From: Winogradskyella sp.
Lineage (GTDB): Bacteria; Bacteroidota; Bacteroidia; Flavobacteriales; Flavobacteriaceae
Length of the DNA: 64,000 bases
Direction of reading: 5' to 3'
NCBI RefSeq assembly: GCF_028289625.1
Contig: NZ_JANQOM010000020.1
Coordinates: 62,001-126,000, forward strand
Positions 34,929-43,808 of this stretch are shown here, in pieces (within the stretch, counting starts at the first letter, position 1; the number at the start of each line of letters is the position of its first letter). Position numbers and translations under genes: made by a program. The notes beneath the pieces were generated by a model. It did not search any database, had not been told where the DNA came from, and worked only from the letters and a program-made list of their open reading frames with translations.

Positions 34929-35315
34929 TTATAAACCATAATGCGTATTCATTTTATTTTTGACTTTAGACAAATCAATTCCTTTCTTTTCAACGTATTC
35001 AATTAAATTTAATTCAATTTTTATCTGCAACTTGTGAGCTTTTAATGATATGTCTTTAGTTCTTTCAGATAGTTTCTTGTAGAAAGAATCAGATTGGAAT
35101 TCATTTTTGTTTTCTATAAGACTTTCATGAATAAGCCAATTTCTTTCTGTTAGAAATTTATGCAATTCATTTATCAAAGATTCAGGAAGCAAGGCTTCTT
35201 TTTTCGCAACATTTATCGCTTTTCCAAAAGTGTAAAATTGTTGTTTTTTTAAAAGATTGTCCGCTTCTTTCTTTTGAGAAGGCTCTGTTTTTTTTAAAAC
35301 AATCGAGTGACTCAA
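34929..35315 (-). CDS. HEPN-like helical protein, 5' end possibly frameshifted
   Basis: The frame gives 128 residues from a TTG start, all helical. 'RNWLIH' is an Rx4H motif of the HEPN ribonuclease superfamily. The same frame stays open about 115 bp further upstream (to about 35433) with coding-like sequence ('EKFLYCCLGEALCAVQILED'), but has no start codon; an ATG at 35451 would enter it only after a one-base shift ('MIKLFT' then 'FRKSIII'). So the true gene is probably 34929-35451 with a frameshift. Likely part of a defence-type cassette. Confidence 0.55.
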   Translation of the reverse strand: MSHSIVLKKTEPSQKKEADNLLKKQQFYTFGKAINVAKKEALLPESLINELHKFLTERNWLIHESLIENKNEFQSDSFYKKLSERTKDISLKAHKLQIKIELNLIEYVEKKGIDLSKVKNKMNTHYGL

Positions 35316-35508
35316 AGCGTCTTCTAAAATTTGTACAGCACAAAGAGCTTCTCCTAAACAACAATAGAGAAATTTTTCTTTTTCAGAAGCTTTTTTAAAT
35401 TTAAATTTTTCGATAATTATAGATTTTCTAAATGGTAAATAATTTAATCATCAGGCTAGATGAAATCTTGTTACTAATACAAAAAATATCTCCAGCTCAA
35501 CCTTTGTT

Positions 35509-35631
35509 CACAACGGTTTTGTAGGCTCGTTGCGGAAAATAAGCTGCGATTTTCCACCGTAATCGAAAGATAGTGAATTGCAATGAATTCCGATTTATGA
35601 ATTCAGCCGCAATGAAACTATACCCGTTGTT
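35509..35631 (-). repeat. attC-like cruciform between the two HEPN genes
   Basis: An outer arm at 35509-35533 ('acaacgg...cgttgc') is an imperfect reverse complement of 35609-35631 ('gcaatg...ccgttgtt'). Inside are hairpins GGAAAAT/ATTTTCC (35534-35540, 35549-35555) and GAATT/AATTC (35575-35590). It starts 8 bp after the stop of the minus-strand gene at 35640, where a cassette recombination site would lie. The classical GTTRRRY core is not matched. Confidence 0.5.
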
Positions 35632-35639
35632 CACTGGAT

Positions 35640-37088
35640 TTATATCCTATAAAAAGCACTTTCATCAATTTTCAAGTCATAATCTTCCAGCATTTTTTTT
35701 ATTTCTAATCTGTATGCTGCTTGATTTTTTATATGCCCTTTATATCCTGAATGTTTTAAAATGAGAATTGAAACTAATAAATGAATTCTATCAGCTTCTA
35801 AATTCAATTCTTTTATTTTAGTTTTTAGTAGACCTTCTTTGTATGGCATTTTACCATGTAAAAACTTATTTCTATTGTTCAATAACTTTTTTAATTTTTC
35901 AGGTAATTCTATTCTGTAAAAATCAAAAGCTAATAGAAACCTGTCTTTATTGAAAGGTGTATTAATATAGGTAATTTTTTTATTTAAAGATTCTAATTCT
36001 ATTTTGCTAAATTTTTCTTTTTTTGATAAGACTAAAGATTTAAGTTCTTCTTTTAATGATTCAAGGTTTTCTGAACTCTTGATTGGTTCAAAGAATTTTT
36101 TGTTTTCAGAGTTTATTAAACCAACAATGGTTTCTAAAGCAACGTGGAAGTTAGAGCATCTAACTAGAGGTGGTTTTATCGCATTTCCTTCAATTAATAA
36201 TTCAACTGTACGTTCTAATTCAGGTTTTACTTTTAAATCGCTTATAAGTTGAGATAATGATTTTTCTGGAAATAGTAAAGGTGTTAACAATGGACGTTTT
36301 TCTGAATCCGGTTGTATAAAAGTCCTAAACTGGCTAGGATTAATAATTTCTTGGTGTGAGATTATTGATTCTCCTAAAGATTCATAATAAATTGAATTTG
36401 CATTTTCGAACATTGAAGATTTGTAAGAAAAAATAAACTGTTCATTTTGATGCCAGTTTCCAGTTAAAAATCCAATTGATTTCAATGTTAATTCGCTTAT
36501 GGTTTTAAAAGTTTCTAAATCTGTTTTATTTAAGCACTCAATTACTAAAAAATTAAAATCTTTTTGACTATGCCTGTAAACGTGAAAAACTAGATTATCT
36601 ACCTCAATTACAATTAAACCTAATCCATAATGAATCTTTCTACAAGAATATTGAGCTCCTAAAAATATTGTTGTTAAGCTATCTTTTCCAATTTTCAGTA
36701 TTGTACGAAATATTGAATTTGAAGTTGTTGGGAAATTCTCGGAGTAGATTGTTCCTAAATTACCTTTGATGCTTTCGCTTTGAACGAAGCTTTTGCCAAC
36801 TATTCTGGTTGCGCTTTTGGCTGGAATCAGAAATGTTTTTTCATTAGAAATTAGTTTAAAGTCTTCATTAAATCCTAGTTTTTTAAATGTTACTTCATTC
36901 GGATTTTGTGGTGTTTTAAGTTTTAAGTCAAAATCTACGCTATAGTTTTCTTGAAGCTTGGTTAATGTGATTTCACTTTCGTTTAGTGGGAATTTATTTT
37001 TGTGTACAATTTGAAAAGTTTCTGTTTGTAAAAAACTGCTTATTTTTTCAATTTCATTTTCTATATTTTTCTCAAATTTCTCTTTCAA
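35640..37088 (-). CDS. Apea-like HEPN domain protein
   Basis: 482 residues from a TTG start; a stop codon lies five codons upstream and no ATG is available. The N-terminal ~300 residues are of unknown fold. The C-terminal part contains 'LLNNRNKFLHGKM', the Rx4H-type HEPN motif in the form typical of Apea-like HEPN proteins, which are often linked to anti-phage or stress RNases. It is AT-rich, on the opposite strand to the surrounding locus, and followed by the attC-like element, so it looks acquired. Confidence 0.65.
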   Translation of the reverse strand: MKEKFEKNIENEIEKISSFLQTETFQIVHKNKFPLNESEITLTKLQENYSVDFDLKLKTPQNPNEVTFKKLGFNEDFKLISNEKTFLIPAKSATRIVGKSFVQSESIKGNLGTIYSENFPTTSNSIFRTILKIGKDSLTTIFLGAQYSCRKIHYGLGLIVIEVDNLVFHVYRHSQKDFNFLVIECLNKTDLETFKTISELTLKSIGFLTGNWHQNEQFIFSYKSSMFENANSIYYESLGESIISHQEIINPSQFRTFIQPDSEKRPLLTPLLFPEKSLSQLISDLKVKPELERTVELLIEGNAIKPPLVRCSNFHVALETIVGLINSENKKFFEPIKSSENLESLKEELKSLVLSKKEKFSKIELESLNKKITYINTPFNKDRFLLAFDFYRIELPEKLKKLLNNRNKFLHGKMPYKEGLLKTKIKELNLEADRIHLLVSILILKHSGYKGHIKNQAAYRLEIKKMLEDYDLKIDESAFYRI

Positions 37089-37206
37089 TACGAATGTCTC
37101 TTAATCTTGTGTACAACTTAATATATCATAATAAATATAACTAATTAACGGCAGTAGTCAAGGGATAACAACACATTTAAGACCATGTTGTCTAATTTCT
37201 TATAAG

Positions 37207-39255
37207 CTAGTCTTTACCCAAAACCCACTTAAACCGTAACCCAATCTCAGTAAAGGTAAACCCAGCAGCAGTAGCAGAGGCAATATTACTATGTGTACCA
37301 TAGATATTCAATAAACTTCGCTCAGAGAATTTATAGCCGAAGGCCCCTTGTAATCTATAAGCCGTTTGCTTTGGGTCGTCTTCTATAAACTGGTAACCAA
37401 AGGCTCCGGTGAGGTTATAAAACCATTGCTTAGGTTTGGCTACGGCTTCATCTTTTATCAAATTGACAAAGACTTCATAAGCATTAAATTTTTCCGGGCT
37501 AAAGTAAATGCTCGGGACTTGGTCTTTAAACGTAATATACTGGTAATTCAAACCTACTTTTAATCCTGGCTTTGGTAAGAGGTTGTAGTACAATGAGGTG
37601 AACAATAGATTTCTGGTATTGTTATCACTTTGTGTGGTATGCATTAATTGCGTATACCAACCTAAATTAACATTAGTACTTAAATTATAGTTAACGTAAT
37701 AGTTATTCTGTACCAATTCACGGTCCAATAAGTCCGCATTAAAACTTTCTACCTGGCGCTTATACCCAATGTCTAAAGTTTGTAGTTTAAATGCTTTAAT
37801 ATTAACCGATAGATTCGTTAATAGTTGGGTGTAATCCGTAGTTTCAGCATTGGCAGATATGAGTCCTGCTGTACCTTTAAACGTAATATTGGGGACGACT
37901 TGGTAAGCTAATCCTAAGGATAAATTGTTAGAATTGGCCATATTATCGGTCACCGTATTGTTGGTGCTTCTATAACTATAATTGCCTAAAAGGCTCAGTT
38001 TTGTTGATAAGGGATAAGTTAAATTTGTACTAAGCATATAGGCTTTATTATCACCATTATCGAAGGTGTGAGCTGCTTTACTATCGAGTTGAGGTGAAAA
38101 CTTTACATCCAATTGCTCAATAAAGTTGACTGCATCTTTTTGATTATTGTAAAACTTCAGGGTGTTTTTGGCTGAAGTATAGGCCTCGTCATATCTACCC
38201 AAGGCTTTAAGCACATTAGCTTTTCCTAGGTTGCCATCAAAAGAGGTGCTGTCGTTGGCTAGGATTTGATTGTAATCCGCCAAACTTTGCTTAAAGTTAC
38301 TCTTATAAATATTTAAAGTCGCTCTTAAGGCCAAGACCCAATTTTGGTTGGGGTAATTAGTGATGAGTTGGTCAATTAAGGTGGTGGCCGCTTTGTACTT
38401 TTTAGTCCAAATCAGAGCTTGTACATAACGTTCAGTCATTTGTTGCGTGATTGTGGCTTCAGTCGTTTCCGTTAAACGCTTATAAGCTTCGGTACTTAAA
38501 GCTAAGGCTTGTTTTTCTTTTCCATTGAGGTGTGCTACTAAAGCTAGTCCGTTTAAAGCTAAAGTTTTGTGTTCTGGTTGTTCAGCTAATCTGTTGTACA
38601 TCGCTTCAGCCTTATCTAGTTGTTCCCAGATTAAATAGAGATTGGCTAAGTTCAACAAGGTATCTTTATCATCCCCAAACAATTCGAGATTCTTGGTCAA
38701 AAGCGCTTCTGCCTTTTCGTACTGCTGTGCTTGTTGGTTTTGGTACGCATACCCTAAATAGATATACTTTTTAGAAGTCATTGCATTTGGATTGCCGGGA
38801 GATACTTCCAAGGCTTTGCTGACATAAGTTAAAGCGTTCTCGTAGTCTTTCAGATTGGATAATGTATTTGCAAAGCCTAATAAGGCAGCAAAACTGTTTG
38901 GGTCCTCACTCACTAAAGCTGCATAATAGGTTTTGGCATCGGTGAAGTTAGCATTCCATAATAAGGACTCGCCATAGTTCAACTTTATTTCAAAGTCATT
39001 CGGGTAATCCTTTAAAAGTTCGGTGAAGACTAGCTGGGCAGCCTTGGCTTTACCATTCAATCCAATAGCACGACCGTAGCATAGTCTTGCCGTTTTATTA
39101 GTAGGGTAATCCTTTAATATCATGGTAAAGAATTGTTCCGCCTTTGCATATTGGCCAGTTTCTAAGTAAGTAAATCCTTCTTGCATGTTTTGAGCTGTTG
39201 CGTTGCATACAACAACAAAAAAATAAATACGAATTATTGATTTTAGGGTCTTCAT
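37207..39255 (-). CDS. TPR plus outer-membrane beta-barrel protein (polysaccharide export type)
   Basis: 682 residues with a signal peptide ending 'VCNATAQ'. Residues 20-400 are about ten tetratricopeptide repeats ('EGFTYLETGQYAKAEQFF', 'ANLYLIWEQLDKAEAMYN'); residues 405-682 form a YaiO-like beta-barrel ending 'TEIGLRFKWVLGKD'. Periplasmic TPR fused to an outer-membrane barrel is the plan of PgaA and BcsC, which export poly-N-acetylglucosamine and cellulose. In this locus it is the best candidate for the polysaccharide exit channel. It is divergent from the STAS operon. Confidence 0.8.
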   Translation of the reverse strand: MKTLKSIIRIYFFVVVCNATAQNMQEGFTYLETGQYAKAEQFFTMILKDYPTNKTARLCYGRAIGLNGKAKAAQLVFTELLKDYPNDFEIKLNYGESLLWNANFTDAKTYYAALVSEDPNSFAALLGFANTLSNLKDYENALTYVSKALEVSPGNPNAMTSKKYIYLGYAYQNQQAQQYEKAEALLTKNLELFGDDKDTLLNLANLYLIWEQLDKAEAMYNRLAEQPEHKTLALNGLALVAHLNGKEKQALALSTEAYKRLTETTEATITQQMTERYVQALIWTKKYKAATTLIDQLITNYPNQNWVLALRATLNIYKSNFKQSLADYNQILANDSTSFDGNLGKANVLKALGRYDEAYTSAKNTLKFYNNQKDAVNFIEQLDVKFSPQLDSKAAHTFDNGDNKAYMLSTNLTYPLSTKLSLLGNYSYRSTNNTVTDNMANSNNLSLGLAYQVVPNITFKGTAGLISANAETTDYTQLLTNLSVNIKAFKLQTLDIGYKRQVESFNADLLDRELVQNNYYVNYNLSTNVNLGWYTQLMHTTQSDNNTRNLLFTSLYYNLLPKPGLKVGLNYQYITFKDQVPSIYFSPEKFNAYEVFVNLIKDEAVAKPKQWFYNLTGAFGYQFIEDDPKQTAYRLQGAFGYKFSERSLLNIYGTHSNIASATAAGFTFTEIGLRFKWVLGKD

Positions 39256-39277
39256 GTCTGTTACATTTTAACTACTT

Positions 39278-39370
39278 GCAAGTTACGGACAGTTGGTGCT
39301 TCATTCATCTACAGTAAACTACCATCCATCGAAATAGAACGCTCATACATGGAATTACACTAGATATTTA
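39278..39370 (+). promoter_or_regulatory. Repeat-type (LytTR-like) promoter D
   Basis: TTCATTCATCTACAGT (39300) and ACCATCCATCGAAATA (39321-39336) at 21 bp, with a weaker first element GCAAGTTACGGACAGT at 39278 (22-bp pitch). A degenerate -7 box GATATTTA lies at 39363-39370, 26 bp on. It faces the STAS gene; being between divergent genes it could also touch the TPR/beta-barrel gene. Confidence 0.65.
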
Positions 39371-39411
39371 CGTCAGAATTGAACGAATAATAATTAAAAA
39401 ACAATAAAATT

Positions 39412-39684
39412 ATGGCACTTACAATTACAGAGAACAACGGAATATTATTAGTAGAAGGAACCATCAATACTACTACAGTAAAAAACCTTAAATCCCACTG
39501 TGAAACTTTATTAAGGACATGTGGTGAAGCAACGATCGATATCCAACAAATCGCTTATATCGATGTGAACGGTTTGTTAGCTCTACGCGAATTATATGAG
39601 TATGCAAAACAAACACATACAGCATTCTTTATTGTTGGTGATGGTTGCAAAGAGATTTATGATGAATTTAGATTAGCCGCATAA
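39412..39684 (+). CDS. STAS domain protein (anti-sigma-factor-antagonist-like)
   Basis: 90 residues, a single STAS domain. The conserved loop, normally D-S/T-S/T-G with the phosphorylated serine, reads 'YIDVNGLLAL', so the phospho-site is missing. It ends in 'VGDGCKEIYDEF', nearly the same as in the second STAS protein at 51317. STAS switches control biofilm polysaccharide loci elsewhere (SypA of Vibrio fischeri). Located 26 bp ahead of the flippase gene, so the two are probably co-transcribed. Confidence 0.87.
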   Translation: MALTITENNGILLVEGTINTTTVKNLKSHCETLLRTCGEATIDIQQIAYIDVNGLLALRELYEYAKQTHTAFFIVGDGCKEIYDEFRLAA

Positions 39685-39710
39685 CCAATTGCTTTAAAAA
39701 CAGAAATACC

Positions 39711-40970
39711 ATGCAAGCCTTAGCCCTTTTAAAATCGAGAAAATTAACACCAGAACAATTGTTTATGTTGAGTGTGTTGACCGTTAATGGTGGTAATTAC
39801 CTGTACAATCTTATATTAGGACGTGTACTAGGTCCAGCGCAGTTTGCAGATGCTGCAGTGCTCATCACCTTTTTATTAGTGTTGTCGTTTATCGCCATGA
39901 CTTTTCAGTTGGTTACGGCAAAATTTTCAGTACTTTTTGAGGAAGACACCTTCAAAAATTTTATTGCTAGAGTATACAAACAGGCTTTAATTGTCGGAAT
40001 CTTTTTAGGAGTATTGATCGTTGGCTTTGCCTCACAGTTACAAGCGGTGTTTCATACGTCGTCATCCAATATGTTTGTCATATTCGGCTGTGGCGTACCA
40101 CTGTATTTTTTAATGAGCGTTAATCGTGGTAGCTATCAAGGTAAAAAGGCCTATAAATCCTTGTCTATAACATATCAAGGTGAAATGTTAAGCCGTTTGC
40201 TCATCACCCTAGGGATCATTCTACTATTCGATATTAAGTCGTCTTGGGTGATTGCTTTAGGAATTTTAATATCCTTTGGCTTTGGATTGTTTCCATTTAA
40301 GGCAAAGCAACTTAGCTTTAAAACGGTATTACCTTTAGAGAAAACCTATAGCAAACAAATTAAGCATTTCTTTTTGCTCACAGCTTTTTACGAGTTGACA
40401 CAGATTATTATAAACAACAGTGACATCTTATTGGTAAAGCATTATTTTGAATCCTATGAAGCTGGTCTTTACGCTTCTTTGGCATTAATAGGACGTATCG
40501 TATACTTTATAGCATGGATGTTTGTGATGTTACTATTGCCAGCAGTTGTGGAATTGCAAAAAGAAGGTAAGGACACTGCATCCGTATTGTTTAAATATGT
40601 TGGTTATATCTCGGCAATTGCTTCGGTTATCATATTAGTGTGTTTAGCTTGTCCAGAATTAATTATAAAACTATTATTTGGAGAGGCCTACATAAGCATG
40701 GCGCCTTTGTTATGGAAGTATGCTATAGCAACGTCCATGTTTGCCATCTCAAATATATTTGCGTATTACTATTTGTCCTTAGACCAATATATACCAGTCA
40801 TCATTTCAGGCATTTTTGGTATGTTACAGGTCGCTTTAGTCGTATTTTTTCACGATAGTTTAGCGCAAGTGGTGCACATGCAAATTGTAGCTATGGCCTT
40901 ATTATTAGGGATTCAACTAGTGTTTTTTAAAGGGCAATACTTGATTCAAAAAAAGCTTAATCTAAAGTAA
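39711..40970 (+). CDS. Polysaccharide flippase (Wzx/MOP superfamily)
   Basis: 419 residues with about twelve hydrophobic segments. The N-terminal 'NGGNYLYNLILGRVLGPAQFAD' and later 'LLVKHYFESYEAGLYASLALIGRIVYF' (residues shown in parts) match oligosaccharide flippases of the MOP family. It would move lipid-linked or nascent glycan across the inner membrane. It follows the STAS gene, and promoter E begins within its last codons. Confidence 0.88.
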   Translation: MQALALLKSRKLTPEQLFMLSVLTVNGGNYLYNLILGRVLGPAQFADAAVLITFLLVLSFIAMTFQLVTAKFSVLFEEDTFKNFIARVYKQALIVGIFLGVLIVGFASQLQAVFHTSSSNMFVIFGCGVPLYFLMSVNRGSYQGKKAYKSLSITYQGEMLSRLLITLGIILLFDIKSSWVIALGILISFGFGLFPFKAKQLSFKTVLPLEKTYSKQIKHFFLLTAFYELTQIIINNSDILLVKHYFESYEAGLYASLALIGRIVYFIAWMFVMLLLPAVVELQKEGKDTASVLFKYVGYISAIASVIILVCLACPELIIKLLFGEAYISMAPLLWKYAIATSMFAISNIFAYYYLSLDQYIPVIISGIFGMLQVALVVFFHDSLAQVVHMQIVAMALLLGIQLVFFKGQYLIQKKLNLK

Positions 40971-41044
40971 AATACCATTCGCCGACACTAAAAAGCAGCC
41001 CATCTAAAGTCCCCTGATTTTATAGCATTAAAACCCCAAATTTG
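40953..41044 (+). promoter_or_regulatory. Repeat-type (LytTR-like) promoter E
   Basis: AAGCTTAATCTAAAGT (40953, overlapping the last flippase codons), ACCATTCGCCGACACT (40974) and GCAGCCCATCTAAAGT (40995-41010) at an exact 21-bp pitch. CAAATTTG (41037-41044, 7 of 8 to TAnnTTTG) stands 26 bp later and 27 bp before the glycosyltransferase ATG. Confidence 0.73.
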
Positions 41045-41071
41045 TAGAGTAAACAATAAAAATATACAATC

Positions 41072-42298
41072 ATGAAATTAGCAATTGTAACAGCATATCC
41101 ACCGAGTAAAGTCACTTTAAACGAATATGCCTACCATTTAGTAAAGCAGTTTAGACAAAAACAAGAGGTCACAGAATTGATCTTGCTGACGGATAAAACC
41201 GAAGGAGAAAAAGATTTAGAATTTACAAAAGCAGGCTGTAAGATTACTGTAAAGGAATGCTGGAGCTTTAATAGCTATAAGAACATCATTTCAGTAACAA
41301 GAGCGATTAACCAAACGAAGCCAGACTCCGTATTATTCAACCTTCAGTTTATGAAGTTTGGAGATAAGAAAGTCGCTGCAGCTCTGGGTTTAATGTTACC
41401 ATTGGTATGCCGATTAAAGAAGATTCCTAATGTCGTGCTATTACACAATATTTTAGAAGAAGTTGATTTAGGAAGCGCTGGTTTTACCTCTAATAAATTC
41501 ATGCAAAAGATTTATGGCTTTATTGGTGCAACATTAACAAAGTTGATTTTACGGGCAGACACCGTAGCGGTAACCATGCAGAAATACGTTGCTATTTTAG
41601 AAGCCAAATACGGTGCTAAAAACGTGAAGTTAATTCCTCATGGGACTTTTGAAATACCACAAGAACCTGACTACAATTTACCAAAAGGGCCATTGCAAAT
41701 TATGACCTTCGGAAAGTTTGGAACCTATAAAAAAGTAGAAGGAATGATTGAGGCTGTTGAGATGGTACGCAAGTCAACAGGTTTGGATTTAGAAGTGGTG
41801 ATTGCTGGAACCGACAATCCTAATGTGCCAGGTTACTTAGAAGGTGTTAAAGCACAGTACAAGCATGTGCCTCAAGTTCGATTCACGGGTTATGTTGAGG
41901 AAGAAGACGTACCAGTCATATTTAATGAAAGTGCTGTGGTTGTTTTTCCTTACACGTCTACAACAGGAAGTTCAGGTGTATTACATCAGGCAGGGAGTTA
42001 TGGCAAAGCTGTAGTGATGCCAGACTTAGGCGATTTAGCTCTATTAGTGCAAGATGAAGGTTACAGAGGAGAATTCTTTGAGCCTACTAATGTTGAAAGC
42101 TTGGCATTAGCTATAGAAAATTTAGTAACCAATGAAGCACATCGCTTAACTATTGCAAAAGCGAATTATAAAGCGGCTACGGCACACCCGATGTCTCAGA
42201 TAGCTGAAATGTATATAGAAACGTTTAAACAAATTATAGATCGAAAGCGCGTTGTTAACCCTTTAATTGATAATAAAACGCAGGAAGCTATTCTTTAG
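41072..42298 (+). CDS. Family 4-type (GT-B) glycosyltransferase
   Basis: 408 residues, no signal. GT-B fold: N-terminal 'LAIVTAYPPSKVTLNEYAYHL', then the C-terminal nucleotide-sugar half with 'MTFGKFGTYKKVEGMIEAVEM', 'VRFTGYVEEEDVPVIF', and the E-x7-E type stretch 'TGSSGVLHQAGSYGKAVVMPD' (in parts). Likely a retaining cytoplasmic transferase of the polysaccharide pathway. It converges on and overlaps by 11 bp the cellulase-like gene on the other strand. Confidence 0.9.
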   Translation: MKLAIVTAYPPSKVTLNEYAYHLVKQFRQKQEVTELILLTDKTEGEKDLEFTKAGCKITVKECWSFNSYKNIISVTRAINQTKPDSVLFNLQFMKFGDKKVAAALGLMLPLVCRLKKIPNVVLLHNILEEVDLGSAGFTSNKFMQKIYGFIGATLTKLILRADTVAVTMQKYVAILEAKYGAKNVKLIPHGTFEIPQEPDYNLPKGPLQIMTFGKFGTYKKVEGMIEAVEMVRKSTGLDLEVVIAGTDNPNVPGYLEGVKAQYKHVPQVRFTGYVEEEDVPVIFNESAVVVFPYTSTTGSSGVLHQAGSYGKAVVMPDLGDLALLVQDEGYRGEFFEPTNVESLALAIENLVTNEAHRLTIAKANYKAATAHPMSQIAEMYIETFKQIIDRKRVVNPLIDNKTQEAIL

Positions 42299-43808
42299 TT
42301 GAGATATACTTAAAAGAAGGTTTTTTAGCCCTACTTTCGTCTATAAATCCAAAATGCTTTTGGGCATTTTGGCGCCAAGGAAGTCGTCCCACGACTTCCT
42401 TTGGTATTTCTACAAAATCGTAAAGGGTCCACGACATAAACTGAATGTTATTGTCTGAAAATATAGTCTGCATGGATTGATGGTAATCTGCTTGGTCATC
42501 TTCAGAATTTCCAAAAGGCTTCCAAAAACCACTATAAGAAGACATGCCATATTCGGTAATCACGATAGACTTGTTTTTAATGTTAGCTTTTAGCGCTTGA
42601 TATTTTTCTGGGAGTTGATCTTCTTGGTCGTAGTAATGAAAAGATACAAAATCCAATTGGTCTTCAAGTAATGCTGCACTTTTCACGTTAGACCATCCAA
42701 TAGTTATAGCATGATTTGGATCTTGAGACCTTACGAAATCAACCATATTGTCTAACCAAGCTATGACTAAGTCTTCGCCACGACTTTTAAAATCTAAATT
42801 GGGTTCGTTTTTGATGTCCCAACCCAATAAGGCATTATGCGATTTTAAAGCATTAACAATAGATTTGGCATGACGCTGTGTTAAGGTCCAATCGCGTACA
42901 GAATAATCCCCATAGAAGTCAAAAAGTGTGATCAAAACTTTAAGATGCTGTGTTTCGGCTATATCCAAAACTCGAACTAATTTTTCTAACTTATCTTTTG
43001 AAACATTTGATTTTCCAAAGTCTTCGTAAGGCACAAAAATCCGAACACTATTTAAACCAGCGTTTTTTATGATTTCAAAATCGGTGTTAATGATAGCCTC
43101 GTTAAAATGATTCCCATACATGTCCCAAGGGGTAGCTTGCGGGTAATAATTGATACCCTTTATATCGGAAACTGTTATCGGATTGATTTCTTGTTCTGCG
43201 GAATAAGGCGCACTCTCCATACGCACTAAATGTCGTATACGCCAAAATCCGTCTTCTAAGAGTAAGGTGACTCTATAGGTGGATTTTTCATAGATTTCTG
43301 CAATCAGTTTTTTATCATTAAAAATTCTTTTGTATTCAATGACATCATGGTCTGTTAGCACAGCAAGCTGTCCGTCTTCACTAAAAAACTCTAGGGTAGG
43401 ATGATGTGCTAATGTGGTGGCTTCTATAAACGTATTGTTATCTGAATTCATAGAAACAATGTTGCGAATATGTTTTCGAACACTTTCAGTATAAAAATCA
43501 TCCACACCTCCCATAGAGTTAGTCATATAGGCGACGTACCTTACATACCAGGCATCTAGATAATCATCTTCTATAGCTTTGAGGTTTTCCTTATCCATAG
43601 AACGCCCTTCATTGGCTAAAGGAGACCAAGTAAGTTCTGGTAAGTACTGGTCAGCTTGTTTAACCTCTGTATGGGGCATCGTACTACGGTCAGCGCCAGT
43701 GTTGAGGTAAGAAAAAATAGCAGCAACTCCATAAATCACTAAGGCAATGATAAGCACATAGCTTAATAGAATAATACCTCGCAATATGTTTTTGTTGTAA
43801 CTACTCAT
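42288..43808 (-). CDS. Membrane-anchored cellulase-like glycoside hydrolase (GH5-type)
   Basis: 506 residues. One N-terminal membrane helix, then an NTF2-like stretch (about 75-195), then a TIM barrel beginning 'DIKGINYYPQATPWDMYG'. Clan A catalytic residues are visible: acid/base Glu near 335 in 'WDIKNEPN' and nucleophile Glu near 418 in 'IVITEYGMSS'. Synthase loci often carry such an enzyme to trim or release the polymer (BcsZ, PslG). Last gene of a three-gene minus-strand operon. Confidence 0.85.
   Translation of the reverse strand: MSSYNKNILRGIILLSYVLIIALVIYGVAAIFSYLNTGADRSTMPHTEVKQADQYLPELTWSPLANEGRSMDKENLKAIEDDYLDAWYVRYVAYMTNSMGGVDDFYTESVRKHIRNIVSMNSDNNTFIEATTLAHHPTLEFFSEDGQLAVLTDHDVIEYKRIFNDKKLIAEIYEKSTYRVTLLLEDGFWRIRHLVRMESAPYSAEQEINPITVSDIKGINYYPQATPWDMYGNHFNEAIINTDFEIIKNAGLNSVRIFVPYEDFGKSNVSKDKLEKLVRVLDIAETQHLKVLITLFDFYGDYSVRDWTLTQRHAKSIVNALKSHNALLGWDIKNEPNLDFKSRGEDLVIAWLDNMVDFVRSQDPNHAITIGWSNVKSAALLEDQLDFVSFHYYDQEDQLPEKYQALKANIKNKSIVITEYGMSSYSGFWKPFGNSEDDQADYHQSMQTIFSDNNIQFMSWTLYDFVEIPKEVVGRLPWRQNAQKHFGFIDESRAKKPSFKYISTKE

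Noticed and set aside
35182..35364. 60-codon minus-strand ORF overlapping the first HEPN gene
   Set aside because: Cys/Arg-rich shadow frame; the other frame carries the HEPN motif and coding-like composition.
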